From: Paenilisteria riparia FSL S10-1204
GTDB taxonomy: Bacteria > Bacillota > Bacilli > Lactobacillales > Listeriaceae
DNA: 33,323 nt
Reading direction: 5' to 3'
Assembly (NCBI RefSeq): GCF_000525995.1
Contig: NZ_AODL01000020.1
Coordinates: 1 to 33,323 of the forward strand
Shown: in pieces, positions 26,049 to 33,323 of the stretch
Position numbering within the stretch: position 1 is the first letter of the stretch
How the letters are laid out: the number at the start of each line of letters is the position of its first letter
Program-made: the position numbers and the translations under genes
Notes under the pieces: generated by a model
The model's database searches: none
Seen by the model: the letters and a program-made list of their open reading frames with translations, nothing else
Told to the model about the DNA's origin: nothing

Positions 26049-26411
26049 ATGAGTGAGAGGGATAGAGAAATAGATCGCTGGAATCAGCGGTTGCAGCATG
26101 TCGCGGATGACCAGTATGCGAAGGAAAGGGAAATTCGAAGACAGAAGCAGTTGCTGGATGAAGTGGACGTTATACATAATCGGAACAATCAGTTGTTTCA
26201 TGCACTTGGTAGCACATGGCATCGTGACCGAGAAATGGCGGTATTTTTGGATACGCAGCAACAGGACTATCAGCGAAAACATTTTCAGGTCGTGGATGGC
26301 TTGGAGGAAGAACAAATCAGGCTGGAACGTGAAAAGCGTGCGTTGCTGGAAAAGGAATCGGACTATTATGCGGCTCGTCAAAAAGTAGCGTTAGGCGGTG
26401 AGCAGGCATGA
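26049..26411 (+). CDS. Coiled-coil LXG partner, DUF3958-like
   Basis: A 120-residue protein, almost entirely coiled coil with many Glu/Arg/Gln residues (KEREIRRQKQLLDEV, LEEEQIRLEREKRALLEKE). DUF3958-type proteins occupy this second position in LXG operons and are thought to be the second helical partner of the toxin. It starts 10 bases after the first partner (ATG 26049, GGGATGAC upstream) and overlaps the toxin start by 4 bases (ATGA). Family assignment rests on size, helicity and context. Confidence 0.65.
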   Translation: MSERDREIDRWNQRLQHVADDQYAKEREIRRQKQLLDEVDVIHNRNNQLFHALGSTWHRDREMAVFLDTQQQDYQRKHFQVVDGLEEEQIRLEREKRALLEKESDYYAARQKVALGGEQA

Positions 26412-27841
26412 GTTTGAATGTCTTTTTAGGTGAAATCGATGCACAATCGGAGAGCATGGTGGCGTCGTATCATGATATGATAGAGGCAATGGAAGGTTTG
26501 ATGCGTGCGGTGAATGAGTTCGCATTTGACCGGGAGTTGCAGGGAAAGACGTATGACAGCGCCAAACAGTATTTTGCGGCGACATATCGACCATTAGCGC
26601 AGGGCATGATATGTTTGTGTGAGGAATTGATACGGCAAAATCAAGCATTTCCACAGAAGTTCCGAGCCGATGTAGCAACGACAGATGTGATAGAGCAAGA
26701 GGTGCGCGATCAGATTCGACAATTGGACACTCAGATTCAGGATATTGAAAAGCTGAGCAATAATGTCGTTGGGATGGCGTTAATTACGCCGATATTTGTG
26801 GATTTGAAGCAGAAATTGCAGGAGAAGTTAGAGGCATTGTATCAGTTTGATGCGGAAACAGCGACTTTTTTTGACCGCGCCATGGATTTAACAGCGAATA
26901 TTGTCCAAGGCTTGGCAGAAATCGATAGTGATAAAGCCTTCCAAGCCAAAACGGGAACTTTCCATACGATGGGCTTGAATATGGCATGGCGTTCGGCATT
27001 GCAGAAACAATGGGTGGCGCGTGAAGAAGCAATGGCGAAATTGGCAAAAGAGAATGAAACAGCAAGACTAATCAAGACTGCGGAAGAAGGCCCGTTACCT
27101 GTGATACCAGAAGGCAATGTAGCGGGATTTGTCACGAGAGATGGGAAGCTAGATGGCAAAGCAACCTATGACAATGCGAAATGGCAACAATCGCATGTAT
27201 TAGCAGGTATGAAAAATGCGATTTTCTTGATTGATATGGTAGCGCCTATTTTCGATATCTATCGTTGGAAAGTGGGGCTTGATCCAATAACGCAAGAGAA
27301 GCTGAGTCCCTTTGAGCAAAATGAAGCAGCAGCATTCACCGCCTTGACCTTCATTCCATTCGGAAAGCTAGGAAAAGCGGCAAAAGCAATCAAAGCGTCG
27401 ACACGAACTGATGAATTTAAGTTTTTGTTTGAGAGTGTAGATGATCTAGGCGAGTTTAAAAAAGTAGATGGAACGGATGTGTTCAATGACTATTCTCAGG
27501 TCAGAATATATTGGAAAACCGATGTCGAGTTCAAAGGCATAAAAGTCTATCAAAGAGATAATGTTATTGATCCTAATAAAGTTGATATGAAAGGTAGAAG
27601 TAACCTTCAAAGAATGGAGAAAGGACTTGCTCCACTCGGTTCTGATGGTAATCCGGTAAATCTACATCATATGACTCAAAGAGATGTCAGTTCAATTGCT
27701 GAGGTTGAGCAGAGTTTTCATCAAATTAATTCTAAGACAATCCATATAAATCCAAGCTCAGTTCCATCAGGAATTGATAGAAAAGCATTTACAAAATGGA
27801 GAGGCGATTATTGGAAAAATAGAGCACTAGATTTCAAATAA
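26408..27841 (+). CDS. LXG-domain polymorphic toxin with C-terminal LHH nuclease
   Basis: Type VII-secreted antibacterial toxin of 477 residues. Residues 1-210 are the LXG targeting domain (starts MSLNVFLGEIDAQSESM), helical throughout. Residues 230-350 are a linker with a hydrophobic stretch (LAGMKNAIFLIDMVAPIF) of the pre-toxin type. The C-terminal domain has an LHH motif, NLHHMTQ (L419-H421), with downstream IHIN and KWRGDYWKNRA, matching the LHH/HNH-ENDO VII nuclease fold. The predicted action is DNA or RNA cleavage in competitor cells. From about 27.46 kb the DNA becomes visibly AT-richer, marking a swapped toxin tip. The following SUKH gene is the cognate immunity protein. Confidence 0.85.
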   Translation: MSLNVFLGEIDAQSESMVASYHDMIEAMEGLMRAVNEFAFDRELQGKTYDSAKQYFAATYRPLAQGMICLCEELIRQNQAFPQKFRADVATTDVIEQEVRDQIRQLDTQIQDIEKLSNNVVGMALITPIFVDLKQKLQEKLEALYQFDAETATFFDRAMDLTANIVQGLAEIDSDKAFQAKTGTFHTMGLNMAWRSALQKQWVAREEAMAKLAKENETARLIKTAEEGPLPVIPEGNVAGFVTRDGKLDGKATYDNAKWQQSHVLAGMKNAIFLIDMVAPIFDIYRWKVGLDPITQEKLSPFEQNEAAAFTALTFIPFGKLGKAAKAIKASTRTDEFKFLFESVDDLGEFKKVDGTDVFNDYSQVRIYWKTDVEFKGIKVYQRDNVIDPNKVDMKGRSNLQRMEKGLAPLGSDGNPVNLHHMTQRDVSSIAEVEQSFHQINSKTIHINPSSVPSGIDRKAFTKWRGDYWKNRALDFK

Positions 27842-27854
27842 AGGAGATTGTATT

Positions 27855-28328
27855 ATGAGCATAGAATCATATAATAAAGCTAAAGAGATAATAGAAGCAA
27901 ATGAGGAGCTTGTAGATGATTTTGGAGAAATGCAGGAATCCCTTATCATTAAGGCACAAAAGGAATTAGGTGTTGATTTTCCTGACGAGTACAAATACTT
28001 TTTATCAGATTTTGGAGCATTGACTTTCGGTTCTATTGAAATTTATGGAGTATTTAAAGAGGACTTTGAAAACTCAGGAGTTCCCGATGCTGTATGGGCT
28101 ACTCTGAATGAAAGAAAATTAGTAAATATGCCACAGTATTTAGTTGTCATCTATAATACTGGTATGGGAGAATTATTATGTTTGAATTTTAGAGATTTGA
28201 ATGATAACCAGGAGCCAAAAATTACTTCGTATTTTGCTGGTTTTGATGAATCGGCACAAAAGCATGAAGTCTTATATGAAAGCTTTGGTGATTTTATTTT
28301 AGATATGGTTAAAGAAGAGATTCTTTAA
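27855..28328 (+). CDS. SUKH (SMI1/KNR4) immunity protein
   Basis: A 157-residue SMI1/KNR4 protein. The family core is seen in IKAQKELGVDFPDEYKYFLSDFGAL, GSIEIYGVF and the ELLCLNFRD/FGDFILDMV segments. SUKH proteins are the commonest immunity proteins against nuclease-tipped polymorphic toxins, LHH included, and here the gene follows the toxin by 13 bases with AAGGAG before ATG 27855. It probably binds and blocks the toxin inside the producer cell. Composition is AT-rich like the toxin tip, so both probably arrived together. Confidence 0.85.
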   Translation: MSIESYNKAKEIIEANEELVDDFGEMQESLIIKAQKELGVDFPDEYKYFLSDFGALTFGSIEIYGVFKEDFENSGVPDAVWATLNERKLVNMPQYLVVIYNTGMGELLCLNFRDLNDNQEPKITSYFAGFDESAQKHEVLYESFGDFILDMVKEEIL

Positions 28329-28480
28329 AAATTGAATGGGGACTCAATAATGGATTAAATTAATGAGTATGTAGATTTTAGGGCAGTTTAGTCTGCCACT
28401 AGAATATATGAGTTGAATATTAGAAAAAACTCTTCACTGCATTAAAATGAGAAAACACTAAGGTCGATTTTGGGGTTTGA

Positions 28481-28558
28481 ACTAGGCTTAGACTGGGGCT
28501 AGCTGTTGAATGTAAGGATACCCAGGTGACAGCAGAATATATGCAGAAGGAGTTTTAA
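28481..28558 (+). pseudogene. Degraded gene end in the toxin-island tail
   Basis: After an in-frame TGA (28478-28480), the frame LRLGLAVECKDTQVTAEYMQ plus KEF stops at 28558. It looks like the C-terminal end of a protein whose upstream part is lost, and no start is visible. Orphan or decayed immunity genes are common behind LXG toxins, so this may be one. No family can be assigned. Confidence 0.35.
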
Positions 28559-28578
28559 AATATAAAAAGGAGAATTTT

Positions 28579-28695
28579 ATGGATACTTTATTTTACACTC
28601 CCGGGAGAACCTAATAAAATGTTGATTCAAAAGATACACTAGTTATCCATTTTTCTATTACTGGTGGAAGGCTTTTAAAAAAGGATTTTGGATAG
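28579..28695 (+). pseudogene. Short broken gene with a good ribosome binding site
   Basis: AAGGAGAA precedes ATG 28579. The frame reads MDTLFYTPGRT, then two consecutive stops (TAATAA), then in the same frame NVDSKDTLVIHFSITGG and RLLKKDFG to TAG 28693-28695. One G less in the GGG and one A more in the AAAA would give an unbroken 38-residue frame starting MDTLFYTPGEPNKN. Given the homopolymer errors elsewhere, it may be an intact small gene, or a remnant of a longer immunity gene. Function unknown. Confidence 0.4.
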
Positions 28696-28700
28696 TAAGT

Positions 28701-28745
28701 AACAAGGACCCCAAAGCTAGATTTCCTAACCTTGGGGTCCTTGTT
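28701..28745. terminator. Strong hairpin at the end of the toxin island
   Basis: AACAAGGACCCCAA (28701-28714) and TTGGGGTCCTTGTT (28732-28745) form a perfect 14-bp stem. It lies between the toxin island and the convergent ppdK. The U-runs are short on both sides. The rest of 28.33-28.78 kb holds only the two remnants listed. Confidence 0.65.
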
Positions 28746-28782
28746 ATTTACAGATAAGGTGTTTTGTCTGCTATATGCGTCA

Positions 28783-31420
28783 CTATATCTTCACTTTTTG
28801 CTGTTCCTCCAAAATCGAAGCTTGAGCCGCAGCTATACGCGCAATCGGGATTCGGTAAGGAGAGCAAGAGACGTATTGTAGCCCTAACTTATGGAAAAAT
28901 TGAATGGAAGCGGGGTCGCCGCCATGTTCGCCGCATACGCCCATTTTTAATGATGGATTTGTCATGCGACCGCGCTGTACGGCTGTTGTGACGAGTGCGC
29001 CGACGCCTTTTTTGGTCAATGGCTTGGAAGGGATCGGTAGGCAAAATTTTCTGTTCTTGGTAGGCATATAGGAATTTATTTGCGTCATCTCGCGAGAAGC
29101 CGAATGTTAATTGTGTTAAATCATTGGTTCCAAAGCTGAAAAATTGGGCTTCTTCGGCGATTTCGTCTGCTGTTTCGCAAGCGCGTGGAATTTCAATCAT
29201 GGTGCCAATATCAAAAGGCAATACGAGCTGTTCTTTACGGAAAATTGCTTGGATGGCTTCTTTTAGTTGTTTTTTAATTCGCGCGATTTCTTCTCTGCTC
29301 GCCACGAGTGGTACCATGATTTCGGGATAAACGGCAATGCCTTCGTCGTGAATTGCGATGGCGCTCTCGATAATGGCTTCGGCTTGCATCATGTAGATTT
29401 CTGGGAACGTGATGGCGAGGCGGCAGCCGCGATGGCCAAGCATTGGGTTTGTTTCGGCTAAATCGTGTACGCGTTGCTTGATTTCATCCGCAGGTTTGCC
29501 GATTTCTTGCGCTAATTTTGCAATATCTGCATCGGTTTTTGGTAAAAATTCATGAAGTGGTGGGTCAAGGAGGCGAATATTGACTGGTTTTCCATTGGCA
29601 ACTCGGAAAATTCCTGCAAAATCGGTTTTCTGCATCGCTTTTAGATGGGAGAGGGCGATTAGGCGCTCTTCTTTTGACTCGGCGATAATCATTTGGCGGA
29701 CATACGGAATGCGGTCTTCTTGGAAAAACATATGCTCCGTGCGGCACAGGCCAACACCTTCCGCGCCAAAATGAAGTCCAACTTCCAAATCGTTCGGCGA
29801 ATCTGCATTGACGCGCACGACAAGTTTCTTCGTCTCATTTACCCAGCTCATCAGTTCCTCAAAATGACCACCGATTTCCGTCTCAACAAGCGGGATTTGG
29901 TCCACATAAACGTTTCCAGTCGAACCATTTAGTGATAAAAAGTCACCTTCATGTAAAGTCGCCGTCGCACTTTGCAGGGTTTTCTTCGTTTCATCAATCG
30001 CGATAGCATCACATCCTGCGACACAGCACTTGCCCATTCCGCGCGCAACTACAGCTGCATGCGAAGTCATACCACCATGTGCCGTCAAAATTGCAACACT
30101 TTTCGCCATGCCTTCAATGTCTTCTGGTGATGTTTCATTCCGTACTAATATCACTTTTTCGCCACGTTCAGCAGCAATAACAGCGTCTTCAGCATTAAAA
30201 TAAATTTGTCCCGTCGCAGCACCCGGTGAAGCAGGAAGTCCCGTCGCAAGCACCGATGCATTGGCAAGACTCGTTTCATCAAAAGAAGGGTGGAGGAGCT
30301 GGTCAATTTGCGCCGTGTCAATTCGCATAATCGCGTCCTCTTTCGAAATTTTACCTTCATAAACGAGGTCTGCCGCAATATTAATCGCAGCTTGCGCCGT
30401 CCGTTTGCCGTTTCGCGTTTGCAGCACGAACAGTTCACCTTTTTCAATCGTAAATTCAATATCTTGCATATCCAAATAATGTAACTCCAGTAGGGCAGCG
30501 ACATCCAGCAGTTGTTGATACACATCCGGCATGGTATCCTCCAAATGCGAAATTGGCTCTGGCGTCCTAATCCCCGCGACAACATCCTCACCTTGCGCAT
30601 TTAATAAATATTCACCGAAAAATACATTGTCACCAGTCGACGGATTCCGCGTAAAAGCAATCCCCGTCCCGCTTGTATCGCCAGTATTCCCAAACACCAT
30701 CGACTGAATATTGACAGCGGTTCCAAGTTGATTATCTATATGATGCAATCTCCGATAAACAACGGCTCGCGGATTTTCCCAAGAATCAAATACGGCCGTA
30801 ATCGAAAGTCGGAGTTGTTCTAACGGATTTTGTGGAAATTCCCGTCCGGAAGCGGATACATAAAGTTCTTTATAAACCACGATTAATTCTTGCCAATCGG
30901 CAGCAGTGAGCTCGGTGTCTAGCGTATAATTTTTGCGTTCCTTTAAATCATAAAGCGCCTGTTCAAAGCGGTAACCCGGTATGCGGAATACAACATCGCC
31001 GAACATCTGAATGAAGCGGCGGTAGCAATCATAACTAGAACGAGCATCTTGCGTCACGCGCTCCAATCCTTGCACCGACTGATCATTCAACCCTAAGTTA
31101 AGAATGGTGTCCATCATCCCAGGCATCGAAAAAGGAGCACCCGAGCGAACCGAAATCAGCAGTGGGTTTTCAGCGTCACCGAATTTCTTCCCTGTTTCCT
31201 CTTCTAAAATTTCCATGTGCGTCATCATTTCTGTGTAAATGTCATCCGATAAGTATTGGTGGTGCTCATTATAGTCTTTACAAGCCTCAGTCGTAATCGT
31301 AAAGCCGGGCGGAACAGGTAGACCGATATTCGTCATTTCCGCTAAATTGGCGCCTTTTCCACCTAGTAAGTACTTCATTTCCTTCGAACCTTCATTAAAA
31401 TGATACACAAATTTTCTCAA
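28783..31420 (-). CDS. ppdK: Pyruvate phosphate dikinase (one-base insertion in the sequence)
   Basis: Interconverts pyruvate, ATP and Pi with phosphoenolpyruvate, AMP and PPi. Residues 1-340 are the ATP-grasp nucleotide domain (GGKGANLAEMTNIGLPVPPG). The swivelling phosphohistidine domain has GGMTSHAAVVARGMG: the His is catalytic and the Thr two before it is the PDRP target. The C-terminal TIM barrel binds pyruvate and has the catalytic Cys in GVCGEHGGDP. The T6 run at 29008-29013 (plus strand) has one base too many; correcting it joins DPFQAIDQ to KGVGALVTTAVQRG and gives about 878 residues. Uncorrected, the protein would lose the catalytic Cys. I choose TTG 31420, with GAGG at proper distance; a GTG at 31429 is possible. 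Third gene of ccpN-pdrp-ppdK. Confidence 0.94.
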
Positions 31421-31459
31421 AACGCTCACCTCTATTTTAGATTTTTGTTAAAACAAGGG

Positions 31460-32264
31460 CTATTTTACTTTTTCGATAATCAGTGCGGCCGTTTCTTCAA
31501 TGGCTTTATCTTCTACTTCAATAACACGACAACCAAGCTGTTTAAAAATGCGGTAGCCATAGTCGAGTTCTTCTAAAATTCGATTTTCACTTGAGTAACT
31601 GCTCGTCTCATCCAAACCAATCGATTTTAGGCGGACTTTACGAATAGCAGCCAATTTTTCAGGACTGTTCGTTAGGCCAATAATACGATTTCTCGGAATT
31701 TGTGTCAGTTCGGCAGGAATCGGGATTTCAGGAACGAGTGGGACATTGGCAACTTTGTAATTTTGATTGGCGAGATAACTGCTCAGCGGTGTTTTACTCG
31801 TGCGGGAAATACCAACAAGTACGATATCTGCTTCTAAAATACCGCGTGGATCTTTGCAATCATCGTATTTGACAGCGAATTCAATGGCTGCGATACGATC
31901 GAAGTAATGTTGATCAAGTCTGCGCATATTGCCGGGATCTTCTTTGGATTTCTGTCCTGTTTTTTGCTCGATGGCGGCGGTTAACTTGGAAACAAGATCA
32001 ATACACGGCAGGCCATGTTCCGTACAGTAGTCACTTGCGATGATGGCTAGCTTTTTTTTGTACTAACGTTTGCACGATGATCGCGTCTGCATTTTTGGCT
32101 TCCCCGAGAATTTCTATTAGCGTTTGGGCATCACGAACGAAGGCGTGACGGCGAATATCGGCGCCACCTTCTAATCTGAATTGGGCGGTTGAAGCACGTA
32201 TCAAATGTTGCGCTGTTTCTCCGATAGCATCTGAAATAACGTAAATGATGACAGTATCTTTCAT
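31460..32264 (-). CDS. PPDK regulatory protein, bifunctional kinase/pyrophosphorylase (one-base insertion)
   Basis: DUF299-family enzyme (YqfL in Bacillus) that uses ADP to phosphorylate the regulatory Thr of PPDK and uses Pi to remove the phosphate, switching the dikinase off and on. The N-terminus is MKDTVIIYVISDAIGETAQH; the unusual P-loop is in VLVGISRTSKTPLSSYLA. The T8 run at 32052-32059 (plus strand) has one extra base; corrected, QTLVQKK continues as LAIIASDYCTEHGLPCIDLV and joins the distal part, 267 residues, normal for the family. The start ATG 32264 has GGAGG 5 bases upstream. Its substrate PPDK is encoded 39 bases downstream and the regulator CcpN 13 bases upstream. Confidence 0.92.
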
Positions 32265-32277
32265 TTTTACCTCCGAT

Positions 32278-32896
32278 TTATTCATTTTTAAATGTATCTA
32301 CAAAAAGTTGCACCAATCGTGTTTTGGAAACTTTTCCAATCGCTTTTTTGTCCTCTACGACTGGTAATGAGTCGATTTGGTGAATGACGAGTTTCTGGGC
32401 GGCAAACAGGGTGGAATCTGTGGGTGTAATCGTTAAAATATTAGGCATTCGTGTCATAATAGTAGCAATTGGTGTAGCCTTTTTTATCCGTATCGGCAAT
32501 CGCGCCCTTTAGTAAATCTTTGCGTGAGACAATCCCGATAAGTTCGGTAGCTTCCACAACGTATAAACTGCCAGTATCCTCAAGAAAAAGCGTAACAATC
32601 GCATCATGAATCGACGTTTCCTTTGTTACAAATACAGGCGTGGTCATAATATCAGCGACGGTCAGCTGGCGAATATCTTCATAAATGGTCGGATTCAAAT
32701 CAAGCCCCGAGTAAAAATAGCCAACTTTCGGTCGCGCATCCAAAATGCCAGTCATCGTCAAAATCGATAAATCAGCACGAATTGTCGCACGCGTCAAGTT
32801 CAGGGAGCCAGCAATTTGGTCGCCAGTCGCTGGTTCATTTGCTTTCACAAATTCAATGATTTCTAGCTGTCTTGCGGAGAGTTTTATTACAATCAC
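32278..32896 (-). CDS. ccpN: CcpN-like transcription regulator with CBS domains (one-base insertion)
   Basis: Repressor related to B. subtilis CcpN (YqzB), which controls gluconeogenic genes in response to carbon and nucleotide state. An N-terminal winged helix (residues 5-55, NLTRATIRADLSILTMTGIL) is followed by PKVGYFYSG and two CBS domains that sense adenine nucleotides. The T6 run at 32480-32485 (plus strand) has one base too many. Corrected, IADTDK joins to KATPIATIMTRMPNILTI and the protein has about 205 residues. The start is uncertain: GTG 32896 is the only standard choice, but its ribosome binding site is poor. The order ccpN-yqfL is shared with Bacillus. Confidence 0.88.
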
Positions 32897-32923
32897 CTCA
32901 TCTCAAAATAGTATACGCTATTT

Positions 32924-32952
32924 ATTATATAGTATGGCATAATAGAATGCAA
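32924..32952 (-). promoter_or_regulatory. SigA promoter of the ccpN operon
   Basis: On the minus strand TTGCAT (32952-32947), a 17-base spacer and a perfect TATAAT (32929-32924). The predicted leader is only about 20 bases and includes ATAGCGTATACTAT, a near-palindrome around GTATAC that could be an operator. Confidence 0.7.
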
Positions 32953-32984
32953 ACAATCAATATGACACACTAAAAGGGAATAAA

Positions 32985-33014
32985 GTGACATACCGAAGCT
33001 TATTTCGCTATAAT
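32985..33014 (+). promoter_or_regulatory. SigA promoter of the ltrA-like gene
   Basis: GTGACA (32985-32990), an 18-base spacer and TATAAT (33009-33014), about 32 bases before the ATG. It is divergent from the ccpN promoter. Confidence 0.7.
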
Positions 33015-33045
33015 AAGTCTAATAGAGAAGATGGGGGAGAATAAT

Positions 33046-33323
33046 ATGCCAAAAAAGGTAACCTGGCTGGAATTGTTTTTTGATTTATTGTTTGTTGGCG
33101 CAATTGCTTCGGTGACACATGTGCTGTTACATATCGAACACGGCGTACTCGAATGGAGCATTTTTTGGAAGTTTGTCTTGATGTTTGTGCCGTTATGGTG
33201 GGCGTGGACAGGGCAGACATTGTTCATTAATCGTTACGGCAATGACTTGCTACCACAGCGTTTGCTGATTGCTTTGGAAATAATGTTTGTCTTGCTGATG
33301 ATATCGAGCTTCAATCTTGATTT
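33046..33323 (+). CDS. Low temperature requirement protein A (LtrA) family, cut by the window edge
   Basis: Only the first 92 codons are present. The start ATG 33046 has GGGGGAGA upstream. The N-terminus MPKKVTWLELFFDLLFVGAI is the LtrA signature (WLELFFDLxFV), followed by membrane segments near FVLMFVPLWWAWTGQT and LLIALEIMFVLLMIS. LtrA proteins are multi-pass membrane proteins linked to growth of Listeria at low temperature; their biochemical function is unknown. The gene is divergent from ccpN. Confidence 0.85.
   Translation, partial: MPKKVTWLELFFDLLFVGAIASVTHVLLHIEHGVLEWSIFWKFVLMFVPLWWAWTGQTLFINRYGNDLLPQRLLIALEIMFVLLMISSFNLD

Noticed and set aside
25683..26381. 232-codon minus-strand frame across the two LXG partner genes
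   Set aside because: The plus strand has three tightly spaced genes with ribosome binding sites in a known operon order. The minus frame has none of these.

Overview
The window is chromosomal DNA of a low-to-moderate GC Gram-positive bacterium. Gene order points to the family Listeriaceae, probably a Listeria species other than L. monocytogenes. Two blocks match Listeria chromosomes as I remember them: pepS-ytxG-ytxH-aroA-ccpA-tyrS-rpsD-fRmsr-ezrA-nifZ-thiI, and rnhA-like-csp-mntR-fhs-thyA-dfrA-ppdK-pdrp-ccpN. I could not run a search, so the species is not assigned.

Layout. 0.2-1.3 kb: M29 aminopeptidase (minus). 1.5-2.6 kb: stress genes ytxG/ytxH behind a probable SigB promoter. 2.7-5.2 kb: aroA (DAHP synthase/chorismate mutase) and ccpA. 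5.25-7.5 kb: a Tyr T-box, an unusual tandem repeat, tyrS and a GNAT gene. 7.6-8.9 kb (minus): rpsD with a long leader, and free methionine-R-sulfoxide reductase. 9.1-13.3 kb: ezrA, then nifZ-thiI (tRNA 4-thiouridine). 13.3-15.5 kb: an RNase HI-like gene (minus) facing an SOS-type yolD-uvrX pair with a LexA box. 15.5-18.2 kb: csp, mntR, fhs. 18.3-22 kb: yfmR-thyA-dfrA and a small membrane gene, probably one operon. 22.1-25.6 kb: an MFS transporter, a histidine phosphatase behind a MerR-type promoter, and the cystine symporter tcyP. 25.7-28.7 kb: an accessory type VII secretion module with two small helical partners, an LXG toxin with a C-terminal LHH nuclease, a SUKH immunity protein, and degraded gene remnants. 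28.8-32.9 kb (minus): ccpN-pdrp-ppdK, a carbon-metabolism operon in which PDRP controls PPDK. The right edge cuts an ltrA-like gene.

How the genes connect. One-carbon and folate metabolism is concentrated at 16.5-21.7 kb (fhs, thyA, dfrA). Carbon control appears twice (ccpA; ccpN-pdrp-ppdK). Sulfur and redox functions recur (nifZ-thiI, fRMsr, tcyP).

Quality warning. At least ten otherwise intact genes (ytxH, ccpA, GNAT, ezrA, thiI, uvrX, dfrA, ppdK, pdrp, ccpN) are broken by single-base gains or losses, nearly all in homopolymer runs. This pattern looks like sequencing error, not gene decay. I annotate these as full-length genes with the indel position stated.
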